19,842 bases of DNA from contig CAJTOE010000027.1 of the NCBI GenBank assembly GCA_910577805.1, forward strand, positions 1-19,842. Direction: 5' to 3'. The notes below the pieces were generated by a model, which was not told where the DNA came from, did not search any database, and saw only the letters and a program-made list of their open reading frames with translations. A program made the position numbers and the translations under genes. Shown one piece after another: positions 4,827 through 12,724 of this stretch (its first letter is position 1; each line of letters begins with the position of its first letter). The stretch is from an uncultured Oscillospiraceae bacterium. GTDB lineage: Bacteria > Bacillota > Clostridia > Oscillospirales > Oscillospiraceae.

Positions 4827-5701
4827 AAAAGCTGTGTTTGATCTGCGCTCTGCTTCTATTTTTGACCGGCTGCGGGCAGGAAACGGGCCTGACAAGCTCC
4901 TCCGGACCGGACGAAACACCGCTCGCTGTGGCCTCGTCCAGCCAGATGGCCCCGATGGAGGACGTGGTGGACCCGGACATGGTCCCCATCTACGCTGATT
5001 CCTTAAAGGACGGCGTCTATCCGGTCGCGGTGGATTCCAGCTCCTCCATGTTTAAGATCGAGAGCTGTGAGCTGACGGTGGAGAACGGCCAAATGACCGC
5101 CGCCATGTATATGGGTGGGACAGGGTACTTAAAGGTCTTTATGGGCACCGGCGAGCAGGCCACGCAAGCCGCTGATGCCGATTGTATTCCCTTCCAGGAG
5201 CAGGACGGCGTCCACACCTACACCGTTCCGGTGGAGGGGCTGGACATGGGAGTTCCCTGCGCCGCCTTCAGCAAAAACAAGGAGATCTGGTACGACCGCA
5301 CCCTGGTGTTCCGGGCGGACTCCCTCCCCTTGGATGCGTTCCAGGAGGGCGTCTACCCCACAGCCGCCAGCCTAAGCCTGTCCGACGGAAATTACACCGT
5401 GGAAGCGGAGCTGGGCGGCGGCTCGGGCAAAGCCAGCATCCAGTCCCCCGCCGCTCTGCGGGTGGAGAACGGACAGGCCGTTGTCACCATTGTCTGGAGC
5501 AGCTCCAATTACGACTATATGCGCGCCAGCGAGAAGATGTTTTACCCCGTTCAGACGGAGGGCAATTCCACCTTTGAACTGCCCGTGCCCGTCTTTGACC
5601 GGAAACTCACCGTCTGCGCCGATACCACCGCTATGAGCACCCCCCACGAGATCGAATATACCCTGTGCTTCAATTCCGCGTCCATCCAACCCGCCCCATG
5701 A
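4823..5701 (+). CDS. Two-domain lipoprotein of the uptake module, ligand unknown
   Basis: The 292-residue protein has a signal peptide with lipobox LTGC (Cys17), a Ser-rich linker to about residue 50, and two similar beta-rich repeats (about 60-170 and 175-288). Each repeat holds a 'VENGQ' turn (86-90 and 214-218) followed by an aromatic or glycine-rich strand: 'MGGTGYLKVFMG' in the first and 'WSSSNYDYM' in the second. The second also ends in 'HEIEYTLCF'. The pattern is reminiscent of NEAT-like heme-binding sandwiches, but I could not assign a family. It lies between cbiK and the binding protein with ATGA overlaps on both sides, so it probably captures a tetrapyrrole, cobalt complex or corrinoid at the cell surface. 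Confidence 0.8.
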   Translation: MKKLCLICALLLFLTGCGQETGLTSSSGPDETPLAVASSSQMAPMEDVVDPDMVPIYADSLKDGVYPVAVDSSSSMFKIESCELTVENGQMTAAMYMGGTGYLKVFMGTGEQATQAADADCIPFQEQDGVHTYTVPVEGLDMGVPCAAFSKNKEIWYDRTLVFRADSLPLDAFQEGVYPTAASLSLSDGNYTVEAELGGGSGKASIQSPAALRVENGQAVVTIVWSSSNYDYMRASEKMFYPVQTEGNSTFELPVPVFDRKLTVCADTTAMSTPHEIEYTLCFNSASIQPAP

Positions 5702-6816
5702 GACGGACTGTTAAATGGATTGTCCTGCTCCTGCTGTTTCTGACCTCCTGCGCTCCGCAAGAGCAGCAAAACGGGACATGGGATGGGTTGGAGTTGGACC
5801 ACAGCGTGGAGCTGTCCTATGCGGAGCAGTTTTCCATCGACTGCTATCGGGGCGGTTATCAAAAAATTACCATCGGCACCGACGGGGTCTATCTGTTGGT
5901 GCCGAAGGGCGGTGAGGTCCCTGAGAGTATTCCGGAGGACGCAACTGTCCTGCGACAACCTCTGGACAGTATCTATCTGGTGGCCACCTCCGCCATGGAT
6001 ATGTTTCGGGAGCTGGACGGCGTAGGCGCGATCACCCTGTCGGGTACCGACATCTCCGGGTGGTACATTGAGGAGACAAAACAGGCCCTGGAGGAGGGGC
6101 GCATGGCCTACGCCGGCAAGTACAGTGCCCCGGACTATGAACTGATTTTGGACCGCGGTTGCGACTTGGCCATTGAGTCTACCATGATCTACCACAGCCC
6201 GGAGGTGAAGGAGCAGTTGGAGCGGCTAGGCGTGCCCGTGCTGGTGGAGCGGTCCAGCTATGAGAGCCACCCCCTAGGGCGGATGGAGTGGATCAAGCTC
6301 TATGGGGCCCTGTTGGGCAAAGAGGATGAAGCCCAGGACTATTTCGACGGGTTGCTGGAGCGGCTTGCCCCAGTCCTGGAGCAGGAGAACACAGGCAAAA
6401 CAGTGGCATTCTTCTTCATTACCGCCAGCGGCGGGGTAAACGTGCGCTGTTCCGGGGACTACATCGCCAAGGCCATCGACCTGGCAGGAGGGGTGTACGC
6501 CTTCCCCGACTTGACCAGCGAGGGCAGCGTCCAATCCACCATGAACATCCAGATGGAGGAGTTCTACCAAAAGGCCCGAGACGCGAACATCCTCATTTAC
6601 AACAGCACCATCGACGGGGAACTGGAGACGTTGGACCAGCTGCTGGAAAAGAGCCCGATGCTGAAAGACTTTAAGGCCGTACAGGAGGGAAGCGTGTGGT
6701 GTACCGAGAAAAACCTGTTTCAAGAGAGCCTGGGGCTGGGGGTGCTGATTGCGGATATGCACAGCATTATGACGCAGGAGGCGCCCGAACTGACCTACCT
6801 CCATCTCCTCACCTGA
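5698..6816 (+). CDS. ABC transporter substrate-binding lipoprotein (FecB/BtuF type)
   Basis: The 372-residue protein has a signal peptide with lipobox LTSC (Cys18) and the fold expected of periplasmic-binding-protein family PF01497: an N-terminal lobe to about residue 170, a linking helix rich in 'EWIKLYGALLGKEDEAQDYF', and a C-terminal lobe. The start ATG5698 overlaps the previous stop (ATGA). Twelve upstream in-frame codons were rejected because the signal peptide begins at MRRTVKW. It would deliver its ligand to the FecCD permease encoded next. Such proteins bind B12, heme or siderophores. Context under a B12 riboswitch favours a corrinoid or precursor, but the ligand is not shown. Confidence 0.9.
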   Translation: MRRTVKWIVLLLLFLTSCAPQEQQNGTWDGLELDHSVELSYAEQFSIDCYRGGYQKITIGTDGVYLLVPKGGEVPESIPEDATVLRQPLDSIYLVATSAMDMFRELDGVGAITLSGTDISGWYIEETKQALEEGRMAYAGKYSAPDYELILDRGCDLAIESTMIYHSPEVKEQLERLGVPVLVERSSYESHPLGRMEWIKLYGALLGKEDEAQDYFDGLLERLAPVLEQENTGKTVAFFFITASGGVNVRCSGDYIAKAIDLAGGVYAFPDLTSEGSVQSTMNIQMEEFYQKARDANILIYNSTIDGELETLDQLLEKSPMLKDFKAVQEGSVWCTEKNLFQESLGLGVLIADMHSIMTQEAPELTYLHLLT

Positions 6817-7769
6817 GGTATGCCCTGGCCTTTCTGCTGCTTGTGGGACTGCTAGCCCTGTTGGCCGTGCTGAATCTGAGGATGGGGAGCGTCCGGCGGC
6901 CGGATCAGGCGATCATCTGGGAGCTGCGGGCCCCCCGGATTTTGGTCGCCGCCATCCTGGGGGGTGGGCTGTCCCTGTCCGGATTTTTGCTCCAGACCTT
7001 CTTTTCCAACCCTATCGCCGGGCCCTTTGTGCTGGGCATCTCCTCCGGGGCCAAGCTGGCGGTGTCACTGACTATGATCTTCCTGCTGAGCCAGGGCCTG
7101 GCATCCAGTTCGGCGGCCCTGATCGGGGCGGCCTTTCTGGGCGCTATGTTGTCCATGGGATTTATCCTGTTCATTTCCCGGAAGGTTCGGCGGATGTCCA
7201 TGCTGGTGGTGTGCGGGGTGATGATCGGCTACATCTGCTCTGCTGTCACCGACTTTGTGGTCACCTTCGCCGAGGACTCCAACATTGTCAACCTCCACAA
7301 CTGGTCCATGGGCAGCTTCTCCGGCATCTACTGGGACAGCGTGGGGGTGCTGGCCTTGGTGACCGGGACGGCGTTGACATTTACCTTCCTGCTGTCCAAG
7401 CCCATTGGCGCCTACCAGCTGGGGGAGGTGTATGCCCGGAGCGTGGGGGTGAACATCCGGGTGTTCCGGGTGGAACTGATCCTGTTGTCCAGCCTGCTGT
7501 CCGCCTGTGTCACCGCCTTCGCCGGGCCGGTCTCCTTTGTGGGCATCGCCGTGCCCCATTTGGTAAAGCGGCTGTTTGGAACGGCCAAACCCATTTTGAT
7601 GATCCCCGCCTGCTTTCTGGGGGGCGGGGTGTTCTGTCTGCTGTGCGACCTCATCGCCCGCACCGCCTTTGCGCCCCGGGAAATGAGCATCAGTTCGGTA
7701 ACCGCCCTGTTGGGTGCGCCGGTGGTCATTGCCATGATGGCTGTCCAAAGGGGGCGGGACCGTGCTTGA
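6696..7769 (+). CDS. FecCD/BtuC-family ABC permease
   Basis: This multi-span membrane protein shows the FecCD hallmarks: 'LRAPRILVAAILGGGLSLSG', then 'NPIAGPFVLGISSGA', 'FVGIAVPHLVKRLFG' and 'EMSISSVTALLGAP'. It forms the channel for the ligand bound by the preceding lipoprotein. The start is unresolved. GTG6696 has a strong AGGAGGG (6683-6689) but overlaps the previous gene by 121 bases and adds about 40 polar residues before the first membrane span. CTG6813 would give a 4-base CTGA overlap like the other operon junctions and a 318-residue protein, but lacks a ribosome binding site. No ATG is available near the first span. It overlaps the next gene by 8 bases. Confidence 0.9.
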   Translation: MVYREKPVSREPGAGGADCGYAQHYDAGGARTDLPPSPHLRYALAFLLLVGLLALLAVLNLRMGSVRRPDQAIIWELRAPRILVAAILGGGLSLSGFLLQTFFSNPIAGPFVLGISSGAKLAVSLTMIFLLSQGLASSSAALIGAAFLGAMLSMGFILFISRKVRRMSMLVVCGVMIGYICSAVTDFVVTFAEDSNIVNLHNWSMGSFSGIYWDSVGVLALVTGTALTFTFLLSKPIGAYQLGEVYARSVGVNIRVFRVELILLSSLLSACVTAFAGPVSFVGIAVPHLVKRLFGTAKPILMIPACFLGGGVFCLLCDLIARTAFAPREMSISSVTALLGAPVVIAMMAVQRGRDRA

Positions 7770-9618
7770 GACAAAAGACCTGTCGGTGGGCTATGGCAGA
7801 AAACCACTGCTGGAGGAGGTCAATCTCCACCTCCAGCCGGGGAAGATCGTGACCCTGATCGGCCCCAACGGCTCCGGAAAGTCCACCCTCTTAAAAACCA
7901 TCATCGGCCAGCTTTCCCCGGTCCGGGGGGCGGTCCTTCTGGACGGGCGGCCCATGGGGGACCTGCCCCCGCCGGAGGTGGCCCGGCGGCTATCGGTGCT
8001 GATGACCGACCGGGTACACCCGGAGCTGATGACCTGCTGGGATGTGGTCAGCGCGGGGCGGGACCCCTACACCGGGCGACTGGGGATTCTGTCCCCGGAG
8101 GACCGGGAGAAGGTGTGGGAGACGCTGCGTCTGGTCCACGGGGAGGAGCTGGCCCCTCTGGACTTTTCCCAGATCAGCGACGGCCAGCGGCAGCGTATTC
8201 TGCTGGCCCGGGCCCTGTGTCAGGAGCCGGAGGTGTTGGTCTTGGACGAACCCACCTCCTTTCTGGATATCCGCTACAAGCTGGAGCTGCTATCCATCCT
8301 GAAGGACATGGTGGCCCGGCGGCAGCTGGCGGTGCTCATGTCCCTCCACGAACTGGAGCTGGCGGAGCAGATTTCCGACTATGTGGCCTGCGTCCACAAC
8401 GGGAAGATCGAACGCTTCGGCCCGCCGGAGGAAATTTTCACGGCGGATAACATCAAGAAACTCTTCGATATCAGGGCGGACAGTGAAGAGCTGTTTGTCT
8501 TCCACGGCGGAAAGCGGCTGCGGTGCGGCTACACCACCGGGACCTGCGCCGCTCTGTCCGCCCAGGGGGCGGCACGTTTGCTGCTGACGGGGATGGCTCC
8601 CGCCTCCGCGTCTCTCACTACTCCTAAAGGGTCCAGCGTCGAAGCGCCCCTGGAGGACTGCCATATGAAGGGCAGCGCGGCATTCTGTTCCGTCCGCAAG
8701 GACGGCGGGGACGATGTGGACGCCACCCACGGTCTGCTCATCACCGCCCAGGTGGAAAAACAGGAGGATTCAGGCGTCTCCATAGAAGGGGGCGCCGGGG
8801 TGGGCCGGGTGTCCAAGCCCGGTTTGGACCAGCCCGTGGGGGCAGCGGCCATCAACCGGGTCCCCCGGCGGATGATTGAGGACACGGTGCTGTCCGTGGG
8901 GGAGGAGTTGGGCTACGAGGGCGGCTTCCGGGTGACCATCCACGTCCCCGGCGGCGAAGAGGCGGCAAAAAAGACCTTCAACCCCCAGATGGGGGTAGTG
9001 GATGGCATCTCCATTCTAGGCACCTCCGGGATCGTGGAGCCCATGAGCGTCCAGGCCCTCATCGACACCGTTGCCCTGGAGATCAGGCAAAAGGCGGCCC
9101 AGGGCCATCAGAATATCATCCTGACCCCGGGCAATTACGGCATGGACTTTCTTCGCGCCCAGGGGATGGACCGCTGGGGAGTCCCGGTGGTAAAGTGCTC
9201 CAACTTCATCGGCGACGCCTTGGACGCCTGCGGGGCGGAGCACATGCGGGAGGTCTTGCTGGTGGGCCACCTGGGCAAGCTGGTCAAGCTGGCCGGGGGG
9301 ATCATGAACACCCACAGCCGCATCGCCGACTGCCGCACCGAGCTGTTCTGCACCCACGCCGCCTTATGCGGGGCGGACCGGGCAGTCTGTCGGGCGTTGA
9401 TGGACTGCGCCACCTCCGACGCCTGTATCGCCGTCCTGGACGGGGCGGACCTGCGGGAGAAAGTGCTGGACAGTCTGCTGTCCGCCATCCAGGACCACCT
9501 GGACCGCTGGGCGGCGGGGGCGTTCATAGTGGGGGCGGTGGTATTTTCCAACCAATACGGCCTGCTGGGGCAAACCTGGCGGGCGAAGGAGTTGATGGAC
9601 GCATGGTCCACTTTGTAG
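7762..9618 (+). CDS. cbiD: ABC transporter ATPase fused to cobalt-precorrin-5B C1-methyltransferase CbiD
   Basis: One 618-residue frame holds two complete proteins. Residues 1 to about 240 are a FecE/BtuD-type ATPase: Walker A GPNGSGKST (34-42), a signature-like ISDGQRQR (138-145), Walker B VLVLDEP (158-164) and switch His196. Residues about 242-618 are CbiD, starting 'GGKRLRCGYTTGTCAA' and containing 'GVVDGISILGTSGIVEPMS', 'TPGNYGMDF', 'CSNFIGDALD' and 'GHLGKLVKLAGG'. CbiD adds the C1 methyl group to cobalt-precorrin-5B. No stop, frameshift, ribosome binding site or ATG/GTG/TTG lies at the join, and there is almost no linker. The signature has Asp instead of the first Gly of SGGQ, and the Q-loop glutamine is absent (LSVLMTDRV). 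The start is GTG7762. The ATPase would energise the permease encoded upstream, placing CbiD at the membrane. Confidence 0.95.
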   Translation: MLETKDLSVGYGRKPLLEEVNLHLQPGKIVTLIGPNGSGKSTLLKTIIGQLSPVRGAVLLDGRPMGDLPPPEVARRLSVLMTDRVHPELMTCWDVVSAGRDPYTGRLGILSPEDREKVWETLRLVHGEELAPLDFSQISDGQRQRILLARALCQEPEVLVLDEPTSFLDIRYKLELLSILKDMVARRQLAVLMSLHELELAEQISDYVACVHNGKIERFGPPEEIFTADNIKKLFDIRADSEELFVFHGGKRLRCGYTTGTCAALSAQGAARLLLTGMAPASASLTTPKGSSVEAPLEDCHMKGSAAFCSVRKDGGDDVDATHGLLITAQVEKQEDSGVSIEGGAGVGRVSKPGLDQPVGAAAINRVPRRMIEDTVLSVGEELGYEGGFRVTIHVPGGEEAAKKTFNPQMGVVDGISILGTSGIVEPMSVQALIDTVALEIRQKAAQGHQNIILTPGNYGMDFLRAQGMDRWGVPVVKCSNFIGDALDACGAEHMREVLLVGHLGKLVKLAGGIMNTHSRIADCRTELFCTHAALCGADRAVCRALMDCATSDACIAVLDGADLREKVLDSLLSAIQDHLDRWAAGAFIVGAVVFSNQYGLLGQTWRAKELMDAWSTL

Positions 9619-10358
9619 GCGCGGGACCGGGAGCCCCGGACCTGATCACCCTCCGGGGGGCGGAGCTGCTGAGGCAAGCGGACGTGGTCATCTACGCCGG
9701 CAGTCTGGTCAACCCCGCTCTGCTGGAGCTGTGCCGGGCGGACTGCGCCGTCCACAACAGCGCTAAGATGACGCTGGAGCAGGTGCTGGCCGTCATGGAA
9801 CAGGCGGAGCGGGTTGGGAAAACCACCGTCCGCCTCCACACCGGCGACCCCTGTCTCTACGGGGCTGTCCGGGAGCAGATGGACGCCCTGGACCGGCTGG
9901 GCATCCCCTATAGCGTCACCCCCGGCGTGTCCTCCTTCTGCGGGGCAGCTGCGGCCCTAGAAGCGGAGTACACCTTGCCCGGAGTGAGCCAGAGTGTCAT
10001 CATCACCCGCATGGCGGGGCGGACCCCTGTCCCGGAGCGGGAATCGGTCGCTGCCCTGGCGGCTCACGGGGCAAGCATGGTGGTATTTTTGTCCGCCGGT
10101 ATGCTGGAGGAGCTGCAAGCCGAACTGCTCAAGGGCGCTTATACCTCGGACACCCCTGCCGCTCTGGTGTACAAGGCCACCTGGCCGGAGGAAAAAGTGG
10201 TCCGCTGTCCCCTGAGGGAGCTGGTCCGAGCGGGACGGGAACACCACATCGCCAAGACCGCCCTGGTGCTGGTGGGGGACTTTTTGTCCGCCGAATACCA
10301 GCGCAGCAAGCTCTACGACCCCGCTTTCACCACCGGATACCGGGAGGGCCAGCCGTGA
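9603..10358 (+). CDS. cbiF: Cobalt-precorrin-4 C11-methyltransferase
   Basis: CbiF transfers a methyl group from S-adenosylmethionine to C11 of cobalt-precorrin-4. The 251-residue protein is full length for the tetrapyrrole methylase family: 'VHFVGAGPGAPDLITLRG' at the N-terminus, 'YAGSLVNP', 'RLHTGDPCLYGAVREQMDAL' and 'TPGVSSFCGAAAAL'. The start at ATG9603 overlaps the end of the ATPase-CbiD gene by 16 bases. The frame stays open upstream to 9195, but that part is antisense-like filler within cbiD and was rejected. It ends in a GTGA overlap with cbiG, the next step's enzyme. Confidence 0.95.
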   Translation: MVHFVGAGPGAPDLITLRGAELLRQADVVIYAGSLVNPALLELCRADCAVHNSAKMTLEQVLAVMEQAERVGKTTVRLHTGDPCLYGAVREQMDALDRLGIPYSVTPGVSSFCGAAAALEAEYTLPGVSQSVIITRMAGRTPVPERESVAALAAHGASMVVFLSAGMLEELQAELLKGAYTSDTPAALVYKATWPEEKVVRCPLRELVRAGREHHIAKTALVLVGDFLSAEYQRSKLYDPAFTTGYREGQP

Positions 10359-11266
10359 TTTTTCTGCTTTCCTTCACCGACCAGGGACAAGCCCTGGCGG
10401 AAAAGCTGGCGCAGGCGCTGGACGGTCAGGCCGTCCGGGGCGTGCCGGCTGGGGACTGGACCTGGGCGCACTTCCAGACCGGAAACGCCCTGATTTTTGT
10501 CGGAGCGGCGGGGATCGCCGTCCGGGCCATCGCACCTTACGTCAAGAGCAAAGCCACTGACCCCGCCGTGGTGGTGGTAGATGAGGGGGGACAGTTCGCC
10601 GTCCCCATCCTCAGCGGCCACCTGGGCGGGGCCAACGATTTGGCCCGGAAAATTGGGGCTGTGTGCGGGGCTGTACCGGTTATCACCACGGCTACTGACG
10701 TCAACGGCGTCTTTGCGGTGGACGAGTGGGCCAAGGAGCAGGATTGCGCCATTTTGGACCCCGAACACATCAAAAATATCTCCGGGACGCTGCTGGCAGG
10801 CGGGACGGTAGAGGTGTGCTCCCCCTGGTCAGTGGCGGGAGAGCCCCCGAAGGGGGTGTCGCTACGCCTGATGCCCAAGATTGCTGTGCTGGGCGTGGGC
10901 TGCAAGCGGAGGACACCCCAGGAGGCCCTGGAGCGGATGTTTGCAGATCTTCCCATCCACCCGGCGTCCTTCTGTAAGGTGTACAGCATCGATTTGAAAC
11001 GAAATGAACCAGGGTTGCTGGCCTTCTGCCGCGCCCACGGGCTGGAGCTGGAGACCTTCTCCACCGCCGAGCTGCGAGGGGCGCTGGGGGAGTTTTCCTC
11101 ATCGGAGTTTGTAGAGCGGGTAACCGGCGTAGACAACGTCTGTGAGCGGGCAGCGGTGCTAGGCAGCGGCGGGACGCTGCTCCTGAAAAAACGGACGGGG
11201 GACGGGGTGACCATGGCGGTGGCCGTGAAACCCTTTGCCCCGGATTGGAGATGGAGAGATGAGTAA
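10355..11266 (+). CDS. cbiG: Cobalt-precorrin-5A hydrolase
   Basis: CbiG opens the lactone ring of cobalt-precorrin-5A and releases acetaldehyde, giving the substrate of CbiD. The 303-residue protein shows the N-terminal domain ('GNALIFVGAAGIAVRAIAPY' and 'VPILSGHLGGANDLAR') and the C-terminal domain beginning near residue 175 ('LGVGCKRRTPQEALE', 'GVDNVCERAAV'). The GTG start overlaps the cbiF stop (GTGA). It ends within the first codons of cbiH. Its length and motifs look intact. Confidence 0.95.
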   Translation: MIFLLSFTDQGQALAEKLAQALDGQAVRGVPAGDWTWAHFQTGNALIFVGAAGIAVRAIAPYVKSKATDPAVVVVDEGGQFAVPILSGHLGGANDLARKIGAVCGAVPVITTATDVNGVFAVDEWAKEQDCAILDPEHIKNISGTLLAGGTVEVCSPWSVAGEPPKGVSLRLMPKIAVLGVGCKRRTPQEALERMFADLPIHPASFCKVYSIDLKRNEPGLLAFCRAHGLELETFSTAELRGALGEFSSSEFVERVTGVDNVCERAAVLGSGGTLLLKKRTGDGVTMAVAVKPFAPDWRWRDE

Positions 11267-11993
11267 GGTTTTTGTGGTAGGTATCGGCCCCGGCGGGCCG
11301 GACTTTCTCACCGCTCAGGCCCGGACGGCGCTGGAGCGGGCCGACGTGCTGTGCGGCTATACGGTGTATGTGGAGCTGGCGCAGGAGTTGTTTCCGGACA
11401 AGGAAACTTACGCCACCCCCATGCGCCGGGAGCTGGAGCGGTGCCGCTGGGCGCTGGAGACAGCCTCTCAGGGCAGGAACGTGGCTCTGGTTTGCAGCGG
11501 GGACGCAGGGGTGTACGGTATGGCCTCCCCCTTGCTGGAGCTGGCCCCGGAATTTCCGGAGGTGGAGGTGGAGGTGGAGGTTGTCCCCGGCGTGACGGCG
11601 GCCCTATCCGGCGCGGCCCGGCTGGGCGCGCCTCTGGGCCACGACTTCTGCGTCATCTCACTGTCCGACCTGCTCACCCCCTGGGAGGTCATCGAAAAAC
11701 GCCTGACCTGCGCGGCGGAGGGGGATTTTGTCATATGCCTATACAACCCTACGTCGAAGAAGCGGGTGGACTATCTGCGGAGGACCTGTGACATTCTGTT
11801 GCGGGCCAAATCTCCGGAGACGGTCTGCGGCTGGGTGCGGAACATCGGCCGGGAGGGGGAGAGGAGCCGTTTGCTCACCCTTGCCCAGCTTCGGGAGGAG
11901 CAAGTGGACATGTTCACTACGGTATTTATCGGCAGCAGCACCACCCAAACTATCGGGGGGCGCATGGTGACGCCCAGAGGGTACGAGACATGA
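11259..11993 (+). CDS. cbiH: Cobalt-factor III C17-methyltransferase
   Basis: CbiH methylates C17 and drives ring contraction in the anaerobic pathway. The 244-residue protein begins 'MSKVFVVGIGPGGPDFLTAQ' and carries 'CGYTVYVELAQELF', 'VALVCSGDAGVYGMASPLLE', 'VPGVTAALSGAARLGAPLGHDF' in part and 'CLYNPTSKKRVDYL', all typical of the family. ATG11259 is chosen, with a GGAG box at 11247-11250. Eight in-frame codons upstream are not conserved. The gene overlaps cbiG by 8 bases and cbiJ by 4 (ATGA). Confidence 0.95.
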   Translation: MSKVFVVGIGPGGPDFLTAQARTALERADVLCGYTVYVELAQELFPDKETYATPMRRELERCRWALETASQGRNVALVCSGDAGVYGMASPLLELAPEFPEVEVEVEVVPGVTAALSGAARLGAPLGHDFCVISLSDLLTPWEVIEKRLTCAAEGDFVICLYNPTSKKRVDYLRRTCDILLRAKSPETVCGWVRNIGREGERSRLLTLAQLREEQVDMFTTVFIGSSTTQTIGGRMVTPRGYET

Positions 11994-12724
11994 AGATTCT
12001 CCTGTTTGGCGGCACCACCGAGGGGCGCATTCTGGCACAGGCACTGTCCGCCCTGGGTGCGGAGGTGACGGTGAGCGTGGCCACCTCTCTGGGGGCGGAG
12101 GAGCTGACCGGGGTGGACGGCCTCACCCTCTGGGTGGGGCGGAAGACCGCCGGGGAGCTGGTCCCTCTGCTGTCCCCCTTCGATCTGTGCGTAGACGCCA
12201 CCCACCCCTACGCCGTCCAGGCCACCGCCAACATCCGCACAGCCTGCGAGACGGCAGGCGTCCCTCTGCGGCGGCTACTCCGTCCAGCGAGCAAGGCGGA
12301 GGGCGTGGTCCTGGTGGACAACTGTGCCCGGGCGGCGGAGTTTTTGTCGGGGACGCAGGGGAACGTCCTGCTGACGACTGGGTCTAAGGAGCTGTCCGCC
12401 TTTGCTAGACTGGAGCGGAAACGGCTTTTTGCCCGGGTACTCCCCATCCACGAGGGGCTGTCCGCCTGTGAGGCGCTGGGGATTCCCCACAGCCACATTC
12501 TGGCCTTGCAGGGGCCTTTTTCCCAAAAGCTGAACGAGGCCATGCTGGAGCAGTACCACATCCGCTGGCTGGTGACTAAGGACGGGGGAGCAGCGGGGGG
12601 CTTCGGGGAAAAACTGGTCGCCGCCTGGAGCGTTGGCGTGACGCTGGTGCTGGTGGGCCGTCCCCTGGATATTGGCGAGAGCTTCGAGAAAATTTTAGCT
12701 GACATTAAGGAGCGGTTGCAATGA
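11990..12724 (+). CDS. cbiJ: Cobalt-precorrin-6A reductase
   Basis: CbiJ reduces cobalt-precorrin-6A with a nicotinamide cofactor. The 244-residue protein starts 'MKILLFGGTTEGRILAQAL', with the GGTTEGR nucleotide-binding motif at 7-13. It contains 'DLCVDATHPYAVQATANI', 'RLLRPA' and, near the end, 'WLVTKDGGAAGGFGEKLVA'. These match the CbiJ/CobK family at its normal length. It overlaps cbiH by ATGA and runs into cbiET by ATGA. Confidence 0.95.
   Translation: MKILLFGGTTEGRILAQALSALGAEVTVSVATSLGAEELTGVDGLTLWVGRKTAGELVPLLSPFDLCVDATHPYAVQATANIRTACETAGVPLRRLLRPASKAEGVVLVDNCARAAEFLSGTQGNVLLTTGSKELSAFARLERKRLFARVLPIHEGLSACEALGIPHSHILALQGPFSQKLNEAMLEQYHIRWLVTKDGGAAGGFGEKLVAAWSVGVTLVLVGRPLDIGESFEKILADIKERLQ

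Noticed and set aside
3930..4919. A 329-residue open frame on the minus strand opposite cbiK
   Set aside because: It lies antisense to a clear lipoprotein CbiK, has Val/Gly/His-rich filler composition and no ribosome binding site or domain. GC-rich codon bias explains it.
7065..7748. Minus-strand frame opposite the permease
   Set aside because: His/Gln/Gly-rich antisense product with no domain; typical shadow of a hydrophobic membrane protein.
9195..9602. N-terminal extension of cbiF
   Set aside because: It overlaps cbiD in another frame with Gly/Arg-rich filler; the methylase fold begins at ATG9603.
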